This document shows positions 1 through 8,731 of a stretch of DNA of 64,000 nt, piece by piece. Each line of letters opens with the position of its first letter. The stretch's first letter is position 1. The stretch is from contig CANIJN010000001.1 of NCBI GenBank assembly GCA_947467625.1, positions 44,813 to 108,812 of the forward strand, in the 5' to 3' direction. Below the pieces are notes generated by a model, which did not search any database, was not told where the DNA came from, and was given only the letters and a program-made list of their open reading frames with translations. The stretch is from Opitutia bacterium (GTDB taxonomy: Bacteria > Verrucomicrobiota > Verrucomicrobiia > Opitutales > Opitutaceae). A program made the position numbers and the translations under genes.

Positions 1-2
1 CC

Positions 3-422
3 CGCCAGCTCGGCGCGACGCACACGTTCAATCCGTCGACCAGCGACGTGGCCGCCGAGGTGGCCCGACTCACCGAGGGACTCGGAGCTGATGCCGCTTT
101 CGAAGTCGTGGGCCTTACCCCGACCGTCAATCTCGCAATTGGCGTTCTCAAACGGAGCGGTTCCTGCGTACTCGTCGGCAACCTCTCGCCGAAAACGCAG
201 GACTTTCCCCTTCAGGCTGTGGTCACGAAAGAACTCACCGTGACGGGCACGTGCTCCAGTGCCGGCGAATATCCCTTGTGCCTCGATCTGATCGCGCGCG
301 GCGTGATCGACGTAAAGCCCATGATCGAAACCGTTGCGCCGCTCGAAGACGGCGCCGCGTGGTTCGAAAAACTGAGCGCCAAGGACGGCGGCAAATACAT
401 GAAGGTCATTTTGCAACCCTGA
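3..422 (+). CDS. Zinc-type medium-chain dehydrogenase, C-terminal part (cut by window edge)
   Basis: The frame is open from base 3 and ends at a TGA at 420-422, so only the last ~139 residues are present. The text GATHTFNPST followed by VARLTEGLGADAAFEVVG is the NAD(P)-binding half of medium-chain (MDR) alcohol/polyol/threonine dehydrogenases, where a Gly-Ala-Asp-x-x-Phe/Val-Glu-x-x-Gly stretch forms the end of the Rossmann fold. The zinc-binding N-terminal half lies outside the window, so zinc dependence and substrate (polyol, alcohol or threonine) cannot be judged. The GTG at 48 is internal and not the real start. Family assignment is solid; substrate is unknown. Confidence 0.85.
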   Translation, partial: RQLGATHTFNPSTSDVAAEVARLTEGLGADAAFEVVGLTPTVNLAIGVLKRSGSCVLVGNLSPKTQDFPLQAVVTKELTVTGTCSSAGEYPLCLDLIARGVIDVKPMIETVAPLEDGAAWFEKLSAKDGGKYMKVILQP

Positions 423-658
423 GCGCGACCTCCGCCCGCTCGCGACCGATGTTCCCCGCTCGCTGCTGCCCCCATCGCGATTTTTCAGAGGAAAATAGTC
501 CGGGCTGACATCCTCTCTTCGGATATTCTTTGCCCCCGAGTCTTTGGCGGACGTATCCCATGCGCTACTACGACGTGAGGACAACACCTCGGGCTACCGC
601 TCGCAGACGACGCGCAAATCTACGCGTGGCGGTAAGCTCACCCAGTGAAAATCCCCCC
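423..658. other. Intergenic stretch before the WYL remnant
   Basis: No credible gene. The N-terminal helix-turn-helix part of the WYL-family pseudogene that follows would be expected here but cannot be recognised in any frame. An AT-rich 18-mer at 481-498 recurs in inverted orientation at 6867-6884. Confidence 0.5.
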
Positions 659-1293
659 GCCACGCAGGTGAGCGAGTGCTCACTGCTCGCGCTGTTCGTC
701 GCCCAGAAGGCCCTTGAGCATTACCGGGGAACGCCGATCCGCGACCCACTCACGAACACCTTCGAAAAACTCTCCGCTGGGTTTCGACTCAGGCGAGTTT
801 TTCCCACGCGGGCAGCGATGCGGTGCTGAGCTCCAGGGAGATCGAGTTCACCGCTCGGCAACCGCAGAGCACAACGGCAGCGGCGCGCCGGATGCAGCCA
901 GACCACCTCGCGATCCAGAAACAAACCACGTATCCCATGGTCCACTATGCTCATCGTGAAGCCCTGAGGACCTTTCCGGTAATACGTATCCGTAATCTAA
1001 ACATTTCAGATCGGCAGTTTACGAAGCCCTGCGAGTTTTCGCCGGAAACGTCTCAAGCGAAATCCTGCGGGGCCTTGGTCGGAACCGGCGAGCGCCCGAT
1101 GATATAACACCCGATGATCGTCCACGTCACGTCCACCGCGGCGGCGCAGATCCGCGAGCGATTTTGGCACGCGACAACGCGAGCCCGCGAGTTGCCCGGT
1201 GGTCGGCTGGCCCTGCGCTTGCATCTCAATAGCCTCGCTGAAACTCGACGCTGGGGCATGGGCCGAGCCTCTCAGCGGATCCGATCCACGTGA
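659..1293 (+). pseudogene. Decayed WYL-domain transcriptional regulator
   Basis: Three collinear blocks match the WYL (YafY-like) regulator family. Block 1 (659-784) reads ATQVSECSLLALFVAQKAL then EHYRGTPIRDPL, the linker region of these proteins. Block 2 (829-1107, another frame) contains REIEF, ARRMQPDHLAI and ALRTFPVIRIRNL, the WYL core. After an in-frame TAA at 1105-1107, block 3 continues in the same frame as block 2 with AAAQIRERFWHA and ELPGGRLALRLHLNSLAE, the C-terminal WCX domain, ending at TGA 1291-1293. A frameshift with loss of about 40 codons separates blocks 1 and 2, and no HTH domain is visible. In the family WYL senses a ligand and the HTH binds DNA; this copy should be dead. 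Confidence 0.8.
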
Positions 1294-1610
1294 AAATCCC
1301 GTTTTCTTCCAGCCCGCTTCAGCAGCCCCAACCAGCGCGGTGGGCGTGTCGGGCCGGGCGGCGCAAAACGGTTTCACCAGCGGAATGCACTTCAGGCGTG
1401 CGTCGGAGGCACGCCGACCGTTTCCCATGGTTCCGAGATGAGCCGGAAGCCCGGGATGCACTTCATGAGGTGCCGCTCCATTTTTGCGTTCGCCACGATG
1501 GCAGAGACTGTTTCCTTCACCTTCCATTGTCCGCCCCCGCCCCGTCGCGATAGATCCTCACCGGTCCACCGCGTCCCAATTTCCCCTCGTTTGCCTTACC
1601 CGATTTTTCC
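1294..1610. other. Intergenic stretch with no recognised gene
   Basis: The frames here are Arg/Pro-rich and resemble no family I know. A short hairpin (GCGTGC/GCACGC) lies near 1400. The last ~50 bases are a pyrimidine-rich leader to the receptor gene that starts at 1611. It probably holds that gene's promoter, but no clear -35/-10 pair can be picked out. Confidence 0.4.
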
Positions 1611-4600
1611 ATGACCCATCACCGGCGTTTCTCCTTCTGTTTGCGATCGGCCGTGGCCGTTGGCTTTGTTCTTAGGCTGGCCTCGGCTACGTTTGCCGCC
1701 GAGGCGCCGCGTCCGCCCTCCTCCGACGCGGTGCAGCTCTCGCCGTTCCTCGTCTCTACCGAGGGCGACGAGGGCTATCGCGCGGCGAATACGCTCTCTG
1801 GCACGCGCATGAACGCGTCGCTCTTTCACACGCCTGCCGCGATTTCCGTCCTCACGCGCGAATTTCTCGACGACATCGGCGCGGAGAACGTCGCCGACAT
1901 GCTGAAGTTCGCCACGAGTTCCGACAACGACCGCACCGACTCCGGCAACCTCGCGCAGGCGTGGGACGTGCGCGCCACCATCCGTGGCTTCACCGAGTCC
2001 GTCATCACGCGCGACTATCTGCCCAACATGGTCCAGGGCCGCGGCATCCTCGCCAACGACCGCTTCAACGTCGATCGGGCCGACGTCAGCCGCGGCCCCA
2101 ACTCCATCCTCTACGGCGCGAGCCGGCCGGGCGGTGCGTTCAACCTCAACTCCAAGCGCGCCGTGCTCAACGGCCGCCAGAAGTCCGCCCAATTCCTCGT
2201 CGGCCGCTTCGCGAAAAAACGCAGTGAGGCCGACTTCGCGTTTCCGCTCATCAAGGACAAGCTCGCCCTCCGCACCAACGCCATGTGGGAGGATCGCGGC
2301 GGCTGGTTCGAGTTTGAGAAGCTCAAGGCCAAGGGCGTCGCAGTCGCGACGACGTGGCAGCCGTACAAGACCACACAGGTGCGTGCCGGCGTGGAGCGCA
2401 TGGTGCGGGAGCAAGTGACGCCGGGCAATTTTCCGCACTCTGACTTCGGCTATTCGCGTTGGGTGTTGAACGGTGCGCCGCGCGCCCCCGATCCACTCCA
2501 GCCCGCCACCAATCCCGCGCCCTCGCTGCTGCGCGTCATCAACACGCTGCAGGCCGTCTATGCCCCGCAGATCCGCGCGCAGCCGTTTCGCCTGTCCACG
2601 ACCGGCGCCGACCTGCGCCCCGATCTCGCAGGCACGCAGGCCCCGGGATTTTTCGAGACGATCAGCGCCGGCGCCGCACCCTCCGGCGGCACGATCGACG
2701 ATCCGTTTTGGGGACAGGCGTTCCCCGCCAACGCGTACCTGCCCGGGCCCGGCCGCAGCACGAACAACGACTACACGCTTGCGTCCGTCTTCATCGATCA
2801 GCGCGTCGGCCCCGTGAACATCGAGCTCGGCTATGCGCGTACGAACTATTTCCGCGGGTTCACGCAGGCCAATGCCAACGCCGTCGGCGATCCCAATCCC
2901 GTGCTGCCCGGCGCCTACTTCGCCGACGGCGACTCGGTCATCGCCGCCGGTCGCCTGCCCGGTACGCTGCTGCCCGACATCGCGCGCACGAACGCCTTCG
3001 TCGGCCTGCCCTACGTGCAGGGGCAGGCGCAACGCCAGCTCTTCGATCAGCGCTCCGAGACGTGGCGCGCCACCGTCGGCTACGAACTCGATCTCTCGCG
3101 TCGCCGCGCGTGGCTCGGGCGCCACAGCCTCGCCGCAGCGTGGCAGAAGGAGCGCAGCTATTTCGGCAACGGCGTCATCGCCGAATACAACCTCGCGCCC
3201 GGTAACACGCAGCCCATCGACTCGGCGACCAACATCATTTTCCGCCGCACCTACCTCGAATTTAACCGGCCCGGCGGCGTCCGCGGCGGCCTCGATCCGT
3301 GGGCCAACCCAATCCCTGAGTCGCCCGGCATGAAAGCCGGGTTTGCCTTCAACACCCTCTACCCGTGGGTCGCGCAGCGAAACACGAGCGGCATGCTTGC
3401 GTTGCAGAGTCGCTGGGCCGGGGACCGCGTCGTGCTCACGGGCGGGTACCGTCGCGACCGCGCCGAGGTGATGGACGCCAATGCCGGCGGCGTGCGCGTG
3501 CCCAATTCCACCAACGCGTGGCTCGTGCGTCCCTACCGGTTCGAGGGCGCCACGCTCACCACCAACACCGGCGCGACGAAGACCCTCGGCGTCGTCGTCA
3601 CCGCGCTGCCGTGGCTGGGCCTGTCCTACAACCAGTCGCAGAGCGTGTTTCCGCAAGGCGCCTTCAAGGACATCTTCGCCCAGGTCCTGCCGCCGATCGA
3701 GGGCGACGGCCAAGACTACGGCGTACGCCTGATGGTCCTCGGCGGCCGCCTCTCGGCCAACCTAAACGTCTATCGCGCCGACGGCGTCAACCAGTTCCAG
3801 CCCGCGCTCAACGCGCCTAAAAACAACATCTCCACCGCCGCGAACGCCGTGCTCACGACGCTGCGCGCCCGCGGCCAGCCGCTTCCCGCTGCCGTCACCG
3901 CCGCGGGCATCACGCTCCTCGGCACCGAATCGCAATCGCGCGACTCATCCGACCTCGCGGGTCGCGGCACGGAGATCGAAATCACCGGCCGCCTCGCACC
4001 CGGCTGGAGTATCACGCTCAACGCCGCGCGCAATCAGCTCAAGCAGGCCAACATCCTCTCCGACTCGATGGCCTTCCTCGGCAGCGTGAAATCCGCATGG
4101 GAACGCAGCACCGCGCGCGTGGACGACACGCCCGCGGTCGTCGCGACGTTTGTGCGTTCCCGCGACGGCACGCCGCAGCGCGACTTCGTCACCAACCCGG
4201 CGACCTTCGCCGACGTTTACGCCTATAGCCTCTCCGTCGCCGATCCGTTTTTGCGCGGCACGGGTAAGACGCCCTTCGCACACGTCGAGCCCACCTTCAA
4301 CGCCTTCACGAGTTATCGCTTCGCCAACGACGCCCCGCGTCTCGCCCGTGGCGCGCGCGCCGGCCTCGGGGCAAATTACCGCGGCCCCGCCGTGATCGGC
4401 TACGACGCGGCCAACGGCGACGCCGTCATCCCCGGTCACAGCGCCATCACGTGGAGCGGGATGCTCGGCAAACGTTTCGCCCTGCGCCGCGGGCAGTCGC
4501 TCGACCTCCAGCTCAACGTCGAAAACATCTTCGGTCAGGAAGACCGTCTCCCGTATTCCGCCACCGCCCCCGGCGTCATTGTCCGCTACCTGCTGCCCCG

Positions 4601-4643
4601 GGTGCGGCACTCGTGGTCGTTGCGCGCGACGTACGGGTTCTAA
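1611..4643 (+). CDS. TonB-dependent outer-membrane receptor (Opitutaceae type)
   Basis: A protein of 1010 residues with a signal peptide (about residues 1-30, ending in FAAEA). The plug domain begins with VQLSPFLVSTEGDEGYRAAN and TLSGTRMNAS and contains RGPNSILYGASRPGGAFNL near residue 165, the conserved end of the plug strand. The rest is a long C-terminal barrel ending in Phe (LRATYGF), as outer-membrane barrels do. There is no N-terminal STN signalling domain. Such receptors import oligosaccharides, siderophores or other large solutes with TonB-ExbBD energy; the substrate here is unknown. The start is preceded by a T/C-rich leader and no Shine-Dalgarno. A truncated paralogue follows at 4860. 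Confidence 0.93.
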   Translation: MTHHRRFSFCLRSAVAVGFVLRLASATFAAEAPRPPSSDAVQLSPFLVSTEGDEGYRAANTLSGTRMNASLFHTPAAISVLTREFLDDIGAENVADMLKFATSSDNDRTDSGNLAQAWDVRATIRGFTESVITRDYLPNMVQGRGILANDRFNVDRADVSRGPNSILYGASRPGGAFNLNSKRAVLNGRQKSAQFLVGRFAKKRSEADFAFPLIKDKLALRTNAMWEDRGGWFEFEKLKAKGVAVATTWQPYKTTQVRAGVERMVREQVTPGNFPHSDFGYSRWVLNGAPRAPDPLQPATNPAPSLLRVINTLQAVYAPQIRAQPFRLSTTGADLRPDLAGTQAPGFFETISAGAAPSGGTIDDPFWGQAFPANAYLPGPGRSTNNDYTLASVFIDQRVGPVNIELGYARTNYFRGFTQANANAVGDPNPVLPGAYFADGDSVIAAGRLPGTLLPDIARTNAFVGLPYVQGQAQRQLFDQRSETWRATVGYELDLSRRRAWLGRHSLAAAWQKERSYFGNGVIAEYNLAPGNTQPIDSATNIIFRRTYLEFNRPGGVRGGLDPWANPIPESPGMKAGFAFNTLYPWVAQRNTSGMLALQSRWAGDRVVLTGGYRRDRAEVMDANAGGVRVPNSTNAWLVRPYRFEGATLTTNTGATKTLGVVVTALPWLGLSYNQSQSVFPQGAFKDIFAQVLPPIEGDGQDYGVRLMVLGGRLSANLNVYRADGVNQFQPALNAPKNNISTAANAVLTTLRARGQPLPAAVTAAGITLLGTESQSRDSSDLAGRGTEIEITGRLAPGWSITLNAARNQLKQANILSDSMAFLGSVKSAWERSTARVDDTPAVVATFVRSRDGTPQRDFVTNPATFADVYAYSLSVADPFLRGTGKTPFAHVEPTFNAFTSYRFANDAPRLARGARAGLGANYRGPAVIGYDAANGDAVIPGHSAITWSGMLGKRFALRRGQSLDLQLNVENIFGQEDRLPYSATAPGVIVRYLLPRVRHSWSLRATYGF

Positions 4644-4859
4644 AAACTCCGCCCGGATCCAATCCCATGGATTCCTTTCAGCGAGACTCGCGAAGACCGC
4701 GCGTTGAACTCACCCGCGATCTCGCCGAAGCGCCGGAGTCTCCTTCTTTTCCACTCGTCGCGGCGGTCGATTTAGAGCCAACCTCATGGGGTGGTGTTCG
4801 CGCTTGAGCCTCAGCGCCCATTGGCGTCGGGCCGGTTCGCTGGCCACTCCGCCCACCTT

Positions 4860-5144
4860 ATGCCCACACTGAAAAAGCTTCCCTCCGGGGCGCTCGATGG
4901 AATTGGGAAAATAAAAAGCCAAATTTCGCCAAGTGTTACCGTGAGGTGCGGACTCGGTACACTCGGGTACTTGCAGGGAGCGACGCTCGGACTCAGTGAG
5001 GCTGAGACGGTGGTCGTGAGCCCCTTGGAGGTTACGACGAACAAGAACGTCGGCCACCTTGCCAATGACACCCTCGCGGCCAGTCGCCTGCGGACGAACT
5101 TAGCGGACGTGCCCAATGCCATCAGGATATTTACCCGGAGTTAA
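4860..5144 (+). pseudogene. Truncated TonB-dependent receptor, N-terminal fragment
   Basis: A frame of about 94 codons whose second half reads AETVVVSPLEVTTNKNVG, then NDTLAASRLRTNLADVPNAI. This is the start of an Opitutaceae-type TonB receptor plug (pattern SPxEV...GYxAxxTLxGsRxxT.l.DvPnaIsvfT). It stops at TAA 5142-5144 just after IRIFTRS, and no barrel follows: the next gene begins 22 nt later. The first ~45 residues make a poor signal peptide. It is most likely the remnant of a receptor lost by deletion. A real short protein is possible but less likely. Confidence 0.7.
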
Positions 5145-5166
5145 AATCAGCCGCCGAACTAATCTC

Positions 5167-6696
5167 ATGCCCAACCGCCCCCACGAATCCGCTTCACCAC
5201 TCACGCGCCGCGCTCTGCTAAAAAATACGGCGAAAGCCGGCTTCGCCAGCGCGCTCGCACCGTTGACCGCCCGGGCTGCGCGCGTCGCCGGCGCCCCACG
5301 CGGCGTGATCGCCGAAGAAAACCGCCGGCCCGGCACCACCGACTGGCAGCTGACGTTTGTCCGTTCCGATAAGTTCCGCTCCGCCGTGATCGAGGGTTAC
5401 TGCTCGCACACGAGTGTCCGGCCCGGCGGTAGCATCGAGGTTTTTCTGAGCGCACAGCCTGCGACCGATGTCACTATCGACCTGTATCGTATGGGGTACT
5501 ACGGCGGAAAAGGCGGCCGGCACGTGGCGCGCCTCGGGCCGTTTCCCGTGACGCCGCAGCCGACCCCGCCGGTGGGCGAGCATCGTCTGCGCGAGTGCCA
5601 GTGGGCGCGCAACACGACGATTACGATTCCAGCGGATTGGGTGAGCGGAGTCTATCTGGGCAAGCTCTCGTGCAACGGGCACCGTTACCAAAGCTATATT
5701 ATTTTTGTCGTCCGGGACGACCGGCCGGCAGACGTATTATTTCAAACCAGCGACACCACCTGGCAGGCCTACAATAAATGGCCCGACACCTATTCGCTCT
5801 ACGACTCGGACGCGCCCGTGCGTCCGTGGAATGCGACGACGTGGGTCAGCTACGACCGTCCCTACGGCTGGTATCCGCAAGTCGTGAGCAACGCGCTCTC
5901 GCAGGGATCGGGCGAGTTTCTCCTCTGGGAATTCCCGCTCTGCTTCTGGCTCGAGCAACAGGGCTACGACGTCACCTACTCGTCGAACATCGATACGCAT
6001 GTGGACGGCGGTGGGCTCGATCGCGTGAAGTGTTTTCTCTCCGTCGCGCACGACGAGTATTGGAGCCTCGAGATGTACAACCGCGTGCACGCTGCGATTC
6101 AAAAAGGACTCAACGCGGCGTTCCTCTGCGGTAATAGCGTTTTTGGCGTCGTGCCGTTGGAGAAAAAAAATCACGCAGGCCGCCCGCATCGCATCCTTTA
6201 TCGGCAGGGTCTTTTCGGCGGCGCGCGCGCAGCATATGGAAACGAGCGTTGGGAGCAGCACGGTCCCGACGAAGGGGTTCTCATGGGCGCGCGCACGATG
6301 CAGCCCGCCAACGGTTCCGCTAGCTGGATCGTGACCAACGCTACGCACTGGATCTTCGCGGGCACCGGCATGAAGAACGGCGACCTTATCCCCGGCCTCG
6401 TCGGCTGGGAGCACCACGGCAATCCCGCGAAAATCCCCGGCCTCGAAGTAATCGCCGCCGGCGAAGCGTTGAAGGCGAGCGGCGATCACTCCCCCTACGC
6501 CGCGACCGTGTATCCTGGTCCGAAAGACAACTGGGTCTTCAACGCTGCGACGATCTTTTGGTCGATGGGCTTGGCGCAGCCGCCCGGTTTTGTCCCGCCT
6601 TACTCTCACCTTGGCCGGCCGCACGGCGTCGATGAGCGCGTACAGCGAATCACCGCAAATTTTCTAAAAAAATGCCGGATCAGTCCGGCAGAGTAA
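5167..6696 (+). CDS. Exported N,N-dimethylformamidase large-subunit-like protein
   Basis: A 509-residue protein starting at ATG 5167, chosen because TRRALLKNTAKAGFASALA then forms a Tat-type signal (R-R followed by a hydrophobic run). The ATG at 5116 would add 17 residues lying inside the receptor remnant. The body contains LFQTSDTTWQAYNKWP, YDRPYG, EFPLCFWLEQQGYDVTYSSN, SVAHDEYWS and LNAAFLCGNSVFG, typical of the C-terminal domain of the N,N-dimethylformamidase beta subunit (DMFA2_C). The known enzyme hydrolyses dimethylformamide with a small alpha subunit; none is encoded nearby and the substrate here is probably different. It probably acts in the periplasm. Confidence 0.75.
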   Translation: MPNRPHESASPLTRRALLKNTAKAGFASALAPLTARAARVAGAPRGVIAEENRRPGTTDWQLTFVRSDKFRSAVIEGYCSHTSVRPGGSIEVFLSAQPATDVTIDLYRMGYYGGKGGRHVARLGPFPVTPQPTPPVGEHRLRECQWARNTTITIPADWVSGVYLGKLSCNGHRYQSYIIFVVRDDRPADVLFQTSDTTWQAYNKWPDTYSLYDSDAPVRPWNATTWVSYDRPYGWYPQVVSNALSQGSGEFLLWEFPLCFWLEQQGYDVTYSSNIDTHVDGGGLDRVKCFLSVAHDEYWSLEMYNRVHAAIQKGLNAAFLCGNSVFGVVPLEKKNHAGRPHRILYRQGLFGGARAAYGNERWEQHGPDEGVLMGARTMQPANGSASWIVTNATHWIFAGTGMKNGDLIPGLVGWEHHGNPAKIPGLEVIAAGEALKASGDHSPYAATVYPGPKDNWVFNAATIFWSMGLAQPPGFVPPYSHLGRPHGVDERVQRITANFLKKCRISPAE

Positions 6697-6767
6697 AATC
6701 GGCGGAGGCTGCGACTGCCAAAATCAGGACTGCCACCAACGTCTGGTTTCTTTGGGACGTTGATCGA

Positions 6768-6785
6768 CCGTCCGCTTCCGGACGG
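6768..6785. repeat. Short perfect hairpin downstream of the dimethylformamidase-like gene
   Basis: CCGTCCG and CGGACGG form a perfect 7-bp stem with a CTTC loop about 70 bases after the stop codon. No T-run follows, so it may stabilise an mRNA end rather than act as a classical terminator. Confidence 0.5.
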
Positions 6786-6851
6786 GCAAAACGCCAGCAA
6801 CCGAGAAGTTTCCCAGTCGAATGGATCCAAGGTAAAGCATGATCTATTCGA

Positions 6852-6972
6852 CCTAGTATTACTCTGCTATTTTCCTCTGAAAAAACGTCTCTTAAAAGTG
6901 TCACGTAATACGTGAAAATCTATATGGAAATCCGGTTTTTTTTGGCAATGAACTTAACAGAGTAATAATAGG
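6852..6972. repeat. 121-bp AT-rich element with 15-bp terminal inverted repeats (MITE-like)
   Basis: CCTAGTATTACTCTG at 6852-6866 matches the reverse complement of CAGAGTAATAATAGG at 6958-6972 at 14 of 15 positions. Both ends are flanked by the same triplet CGA, as a 3-bp target duplication would be. The inside is much more AT-rich than its surroundings, codes for nothing, and contains a perfect palindrome CACGTA-A-TACGTG at 6902-6914. This is the structure of a miniature inverted-repeat transposable element. An AT-rich regulatory region with chance symmetry is the alternative. Confidence 0.5.
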
Positions 6973-7026
6973 CGAGATTCCAATCGGAGCACCGTTGATC
7001 CATGCGACCGGGGACTTTTTTTCGGC

Positions 7027-8406
7027 TCAGTCTTTGGCCGCGGCATCGCGGTCCGCTTGGGAGGCCTCGGCGAGTTTTGCGCGCAACCCAGCAACTCTCT
7101 TGGGCAGTGCTGCGGCGAGGTTCCTAGATTCGTACGGATCGTGCGCGAGATCGTAGAGTTCGATTTCCCCGGACCCAGCCCCTGACTTGGTCCTCCCGCC
7201 GCCGCTGGAAACGATCAGTTTCCAATCGCCGTCGCGTAACGCCCTTGCCCGAAAACTCGGAGCGGCGGTGTAAACCGTGCGAGGCTTCGTCGGCTCGGCA
7301 CCAGTAAGCTGCGGCCAGATATTTATTCCGTCCCACTGCAAATTCTTCTCCGGCACGAAGCCGGCGAGCGCGCAAAATGTCGGCATCCAATCACTGATGT
7401 GCGCGACGCCATCGAACGTGCCTTGCGGCAACTTACCTGGCCATGAAATGAGCGTCGGAACGCGGATGCCGCCTTCGTAGACCTCGCCCTTCTGGCCGCG
7501 CAGGGGGCGGTTGTTCGCCGTGAGTTTGCCACTGGGACAGTTGTCATCGGGATACGTCCGATCGTTGTTCTCAACGGTGCTGCCGCCGTTGTCGCTTGTA
7601 AACACGACAATGGTGTCTCCACGCCGGCCCGTCTTTTCTAGCCCGGCGAAAATGCGCCCCACCGCGTCGTCGAGGTGCATGACCGAAGCCCCGTAGTGTC
7701 GCGCCACGTCGCCCTGCACGGCAGCCGGCACGCGCGCGACCCACTCCGCCGGTTCCTTGAGCGGCAGATGCACCGCCGTGAAAGGGAGGTAGAGAAAAAA
7801 CGGGGCTGCGCCGCGCGCCTCAATCCACCGGATGGCTTCGGCGGCGATGAGGTCGGTGACGTGCCCCGTCTCCTCCACGAACGTTTCATTGCGATGCCAG
7901 GTGCGGCTGAACTCACCCTGCTTGTAACGATGATTCCACGGGCTCACCCCGCCAGCGAGCGAACCGTAGCTATGATCAAAGCCAAAGTGGTTGGGCCCCT
8001 GTTCCGGCCGCGAGCCGAGATGCCACTTGCCCATCAGCGCCGTATCGTAACCCACCGACTTGAGCGCCCCCGCGAGGGTGACAGTGTCCCACCGATACGC
8101 GCGCTCGTTCTGCGGAGTGGTCACCCCGAAGCGCGTCGCATAGCGGCCACTCAACAGCGCCGCGCGAGTCGGACTGCAAACGGGATAGACGTAATGCTGC
8201 GTCAACTCCATCCCGGAAGCGGCTAGCCGGTCGAGGTTCGGCGTCGGCACGTTGCCTCGATGAAACGCCACGTCCGCCCAGCCGAGATCGTCAGCCATAA
8301 TGAAAACAATGTTCGGCCGGACTGGCGACGACGCGACCGAGAGCCCGGCCCACGGACTCAGCAGCAGAGCGACGACGGTAGCGAGAATGCGAGCGGGTAT
8401 CTTCAT
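7027..8406 (-). CDS. Secreted type I sulfatase
   Basis: A 459-residue protein from ATG 8406, chosen because MKIPARILATVVALLLSPW is a signal peptide; upstream in-frame ATGs would only add an unlikely N-terminal tail. PNIVFIMADDLGW (Asp39-Asp40, metal ligands) is followed by CSPTR at residues 77-81, the C-x-P-x-R motif whose Cys becomes formylglycine, and by GKWHLG and FTSDNGG. Family arylsulfatases hydrolyse sulfate esters, usually of glycans, in the periplasm. The gene stands alone with an amidohydrolase divergently upstream, so its substrate cannot be told from context. Confidence 0.93.
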   Translation of the reverse strand: MKIPARILATVVALLLSPWAGLSVASSPVRPNIVFIMADDLGWADVAFHRGNVPTPNLDRLAASGMELTQHYVYPVCSPTRAALLSGRYATRFGVTTPQNERAYRWDTVTLAGALKSVGYDTALMGKWHLGSRPEQGPNHFGFDHSYGSLAGGVSPWNHRYKQGEFSRTWHRNETFVEETGHVTDLIAAEAIRWIEARGAAPFFLYLPFTAVHLPLKEPAEWVARVPAAVQGDVARHYGASVMHLDDAVGRIFAGLEKTGRRGDTIVVFTSDNGGSTVENNDRTYPDDNCPSGKLTANNRPLRGQKGEVYEGGIRVPTLISWPGKLPQGTFDGVAHISDWMPTFCALAGFVPEKNLQWDGINIWPQLTGAEPTKPRTVYTAAPSFRARALRDGDWKLIVSSGGGRTKSGAGSGEIELYDLAHDPYESRNLAAALPKRVAGLRAKLAEASQADRDAAAKD

Positions 8407-8731
8407 GGAGGGAGTGATGATCATCGTCGGCTGAGCCGGCTGATTATGCATTGTGTGGGGTTTAACTGGAAATGAAGTGAGTGGTTTAAGCGGCATCGAC
8501 GTCCCGCCCATGGGTTCGGAAACGCCCGGTCAAGATGCCCCCGCTCGTCTGCGGGCGCTACGCCCGAGCCACGCTCACTCCGACCGTACTGACTTCACTT
8601 TCAGTTACACCCCTTTTCGTGCGCGAGGCAGCGTCGGTGATCGGCCACCACAACTGAGGAATTGAAAGAGAGCCGGAAAGCGCCGACGCTCCGGAGTACT
8701 CCCCGGTCTTTCTCGATATCTATTTCACCCC
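8407..8731. other. Divergent intergenic region between sulfatase and amidohydrolase genes
   Basis: No gene. It must hold the promoters of both divergent genes, but no convincing -35/-10 pair was found. Two mutually exclusive 5-bp hairpins overlap at 8540-8565 (CCCGC/GCGGG and GGGCG/CGCCC). Confidence 0.4.

Noticed and set aside
1006..1527. 173-codon minus-strand frame in the 5' intergenic region
   Set aside because: It overlaps the WYL regulator remnant on the other strand, has no known motif, and is Arg/Gly-rich.
1596..3713. 705-codon open frame on the minus strand
   Set aside because: It is fully antisense to the TonB receptor gene, is rich in Arg, Gly and Val with no recognisable domain, and comes from the G+C-rich codon pattern of the real gene.
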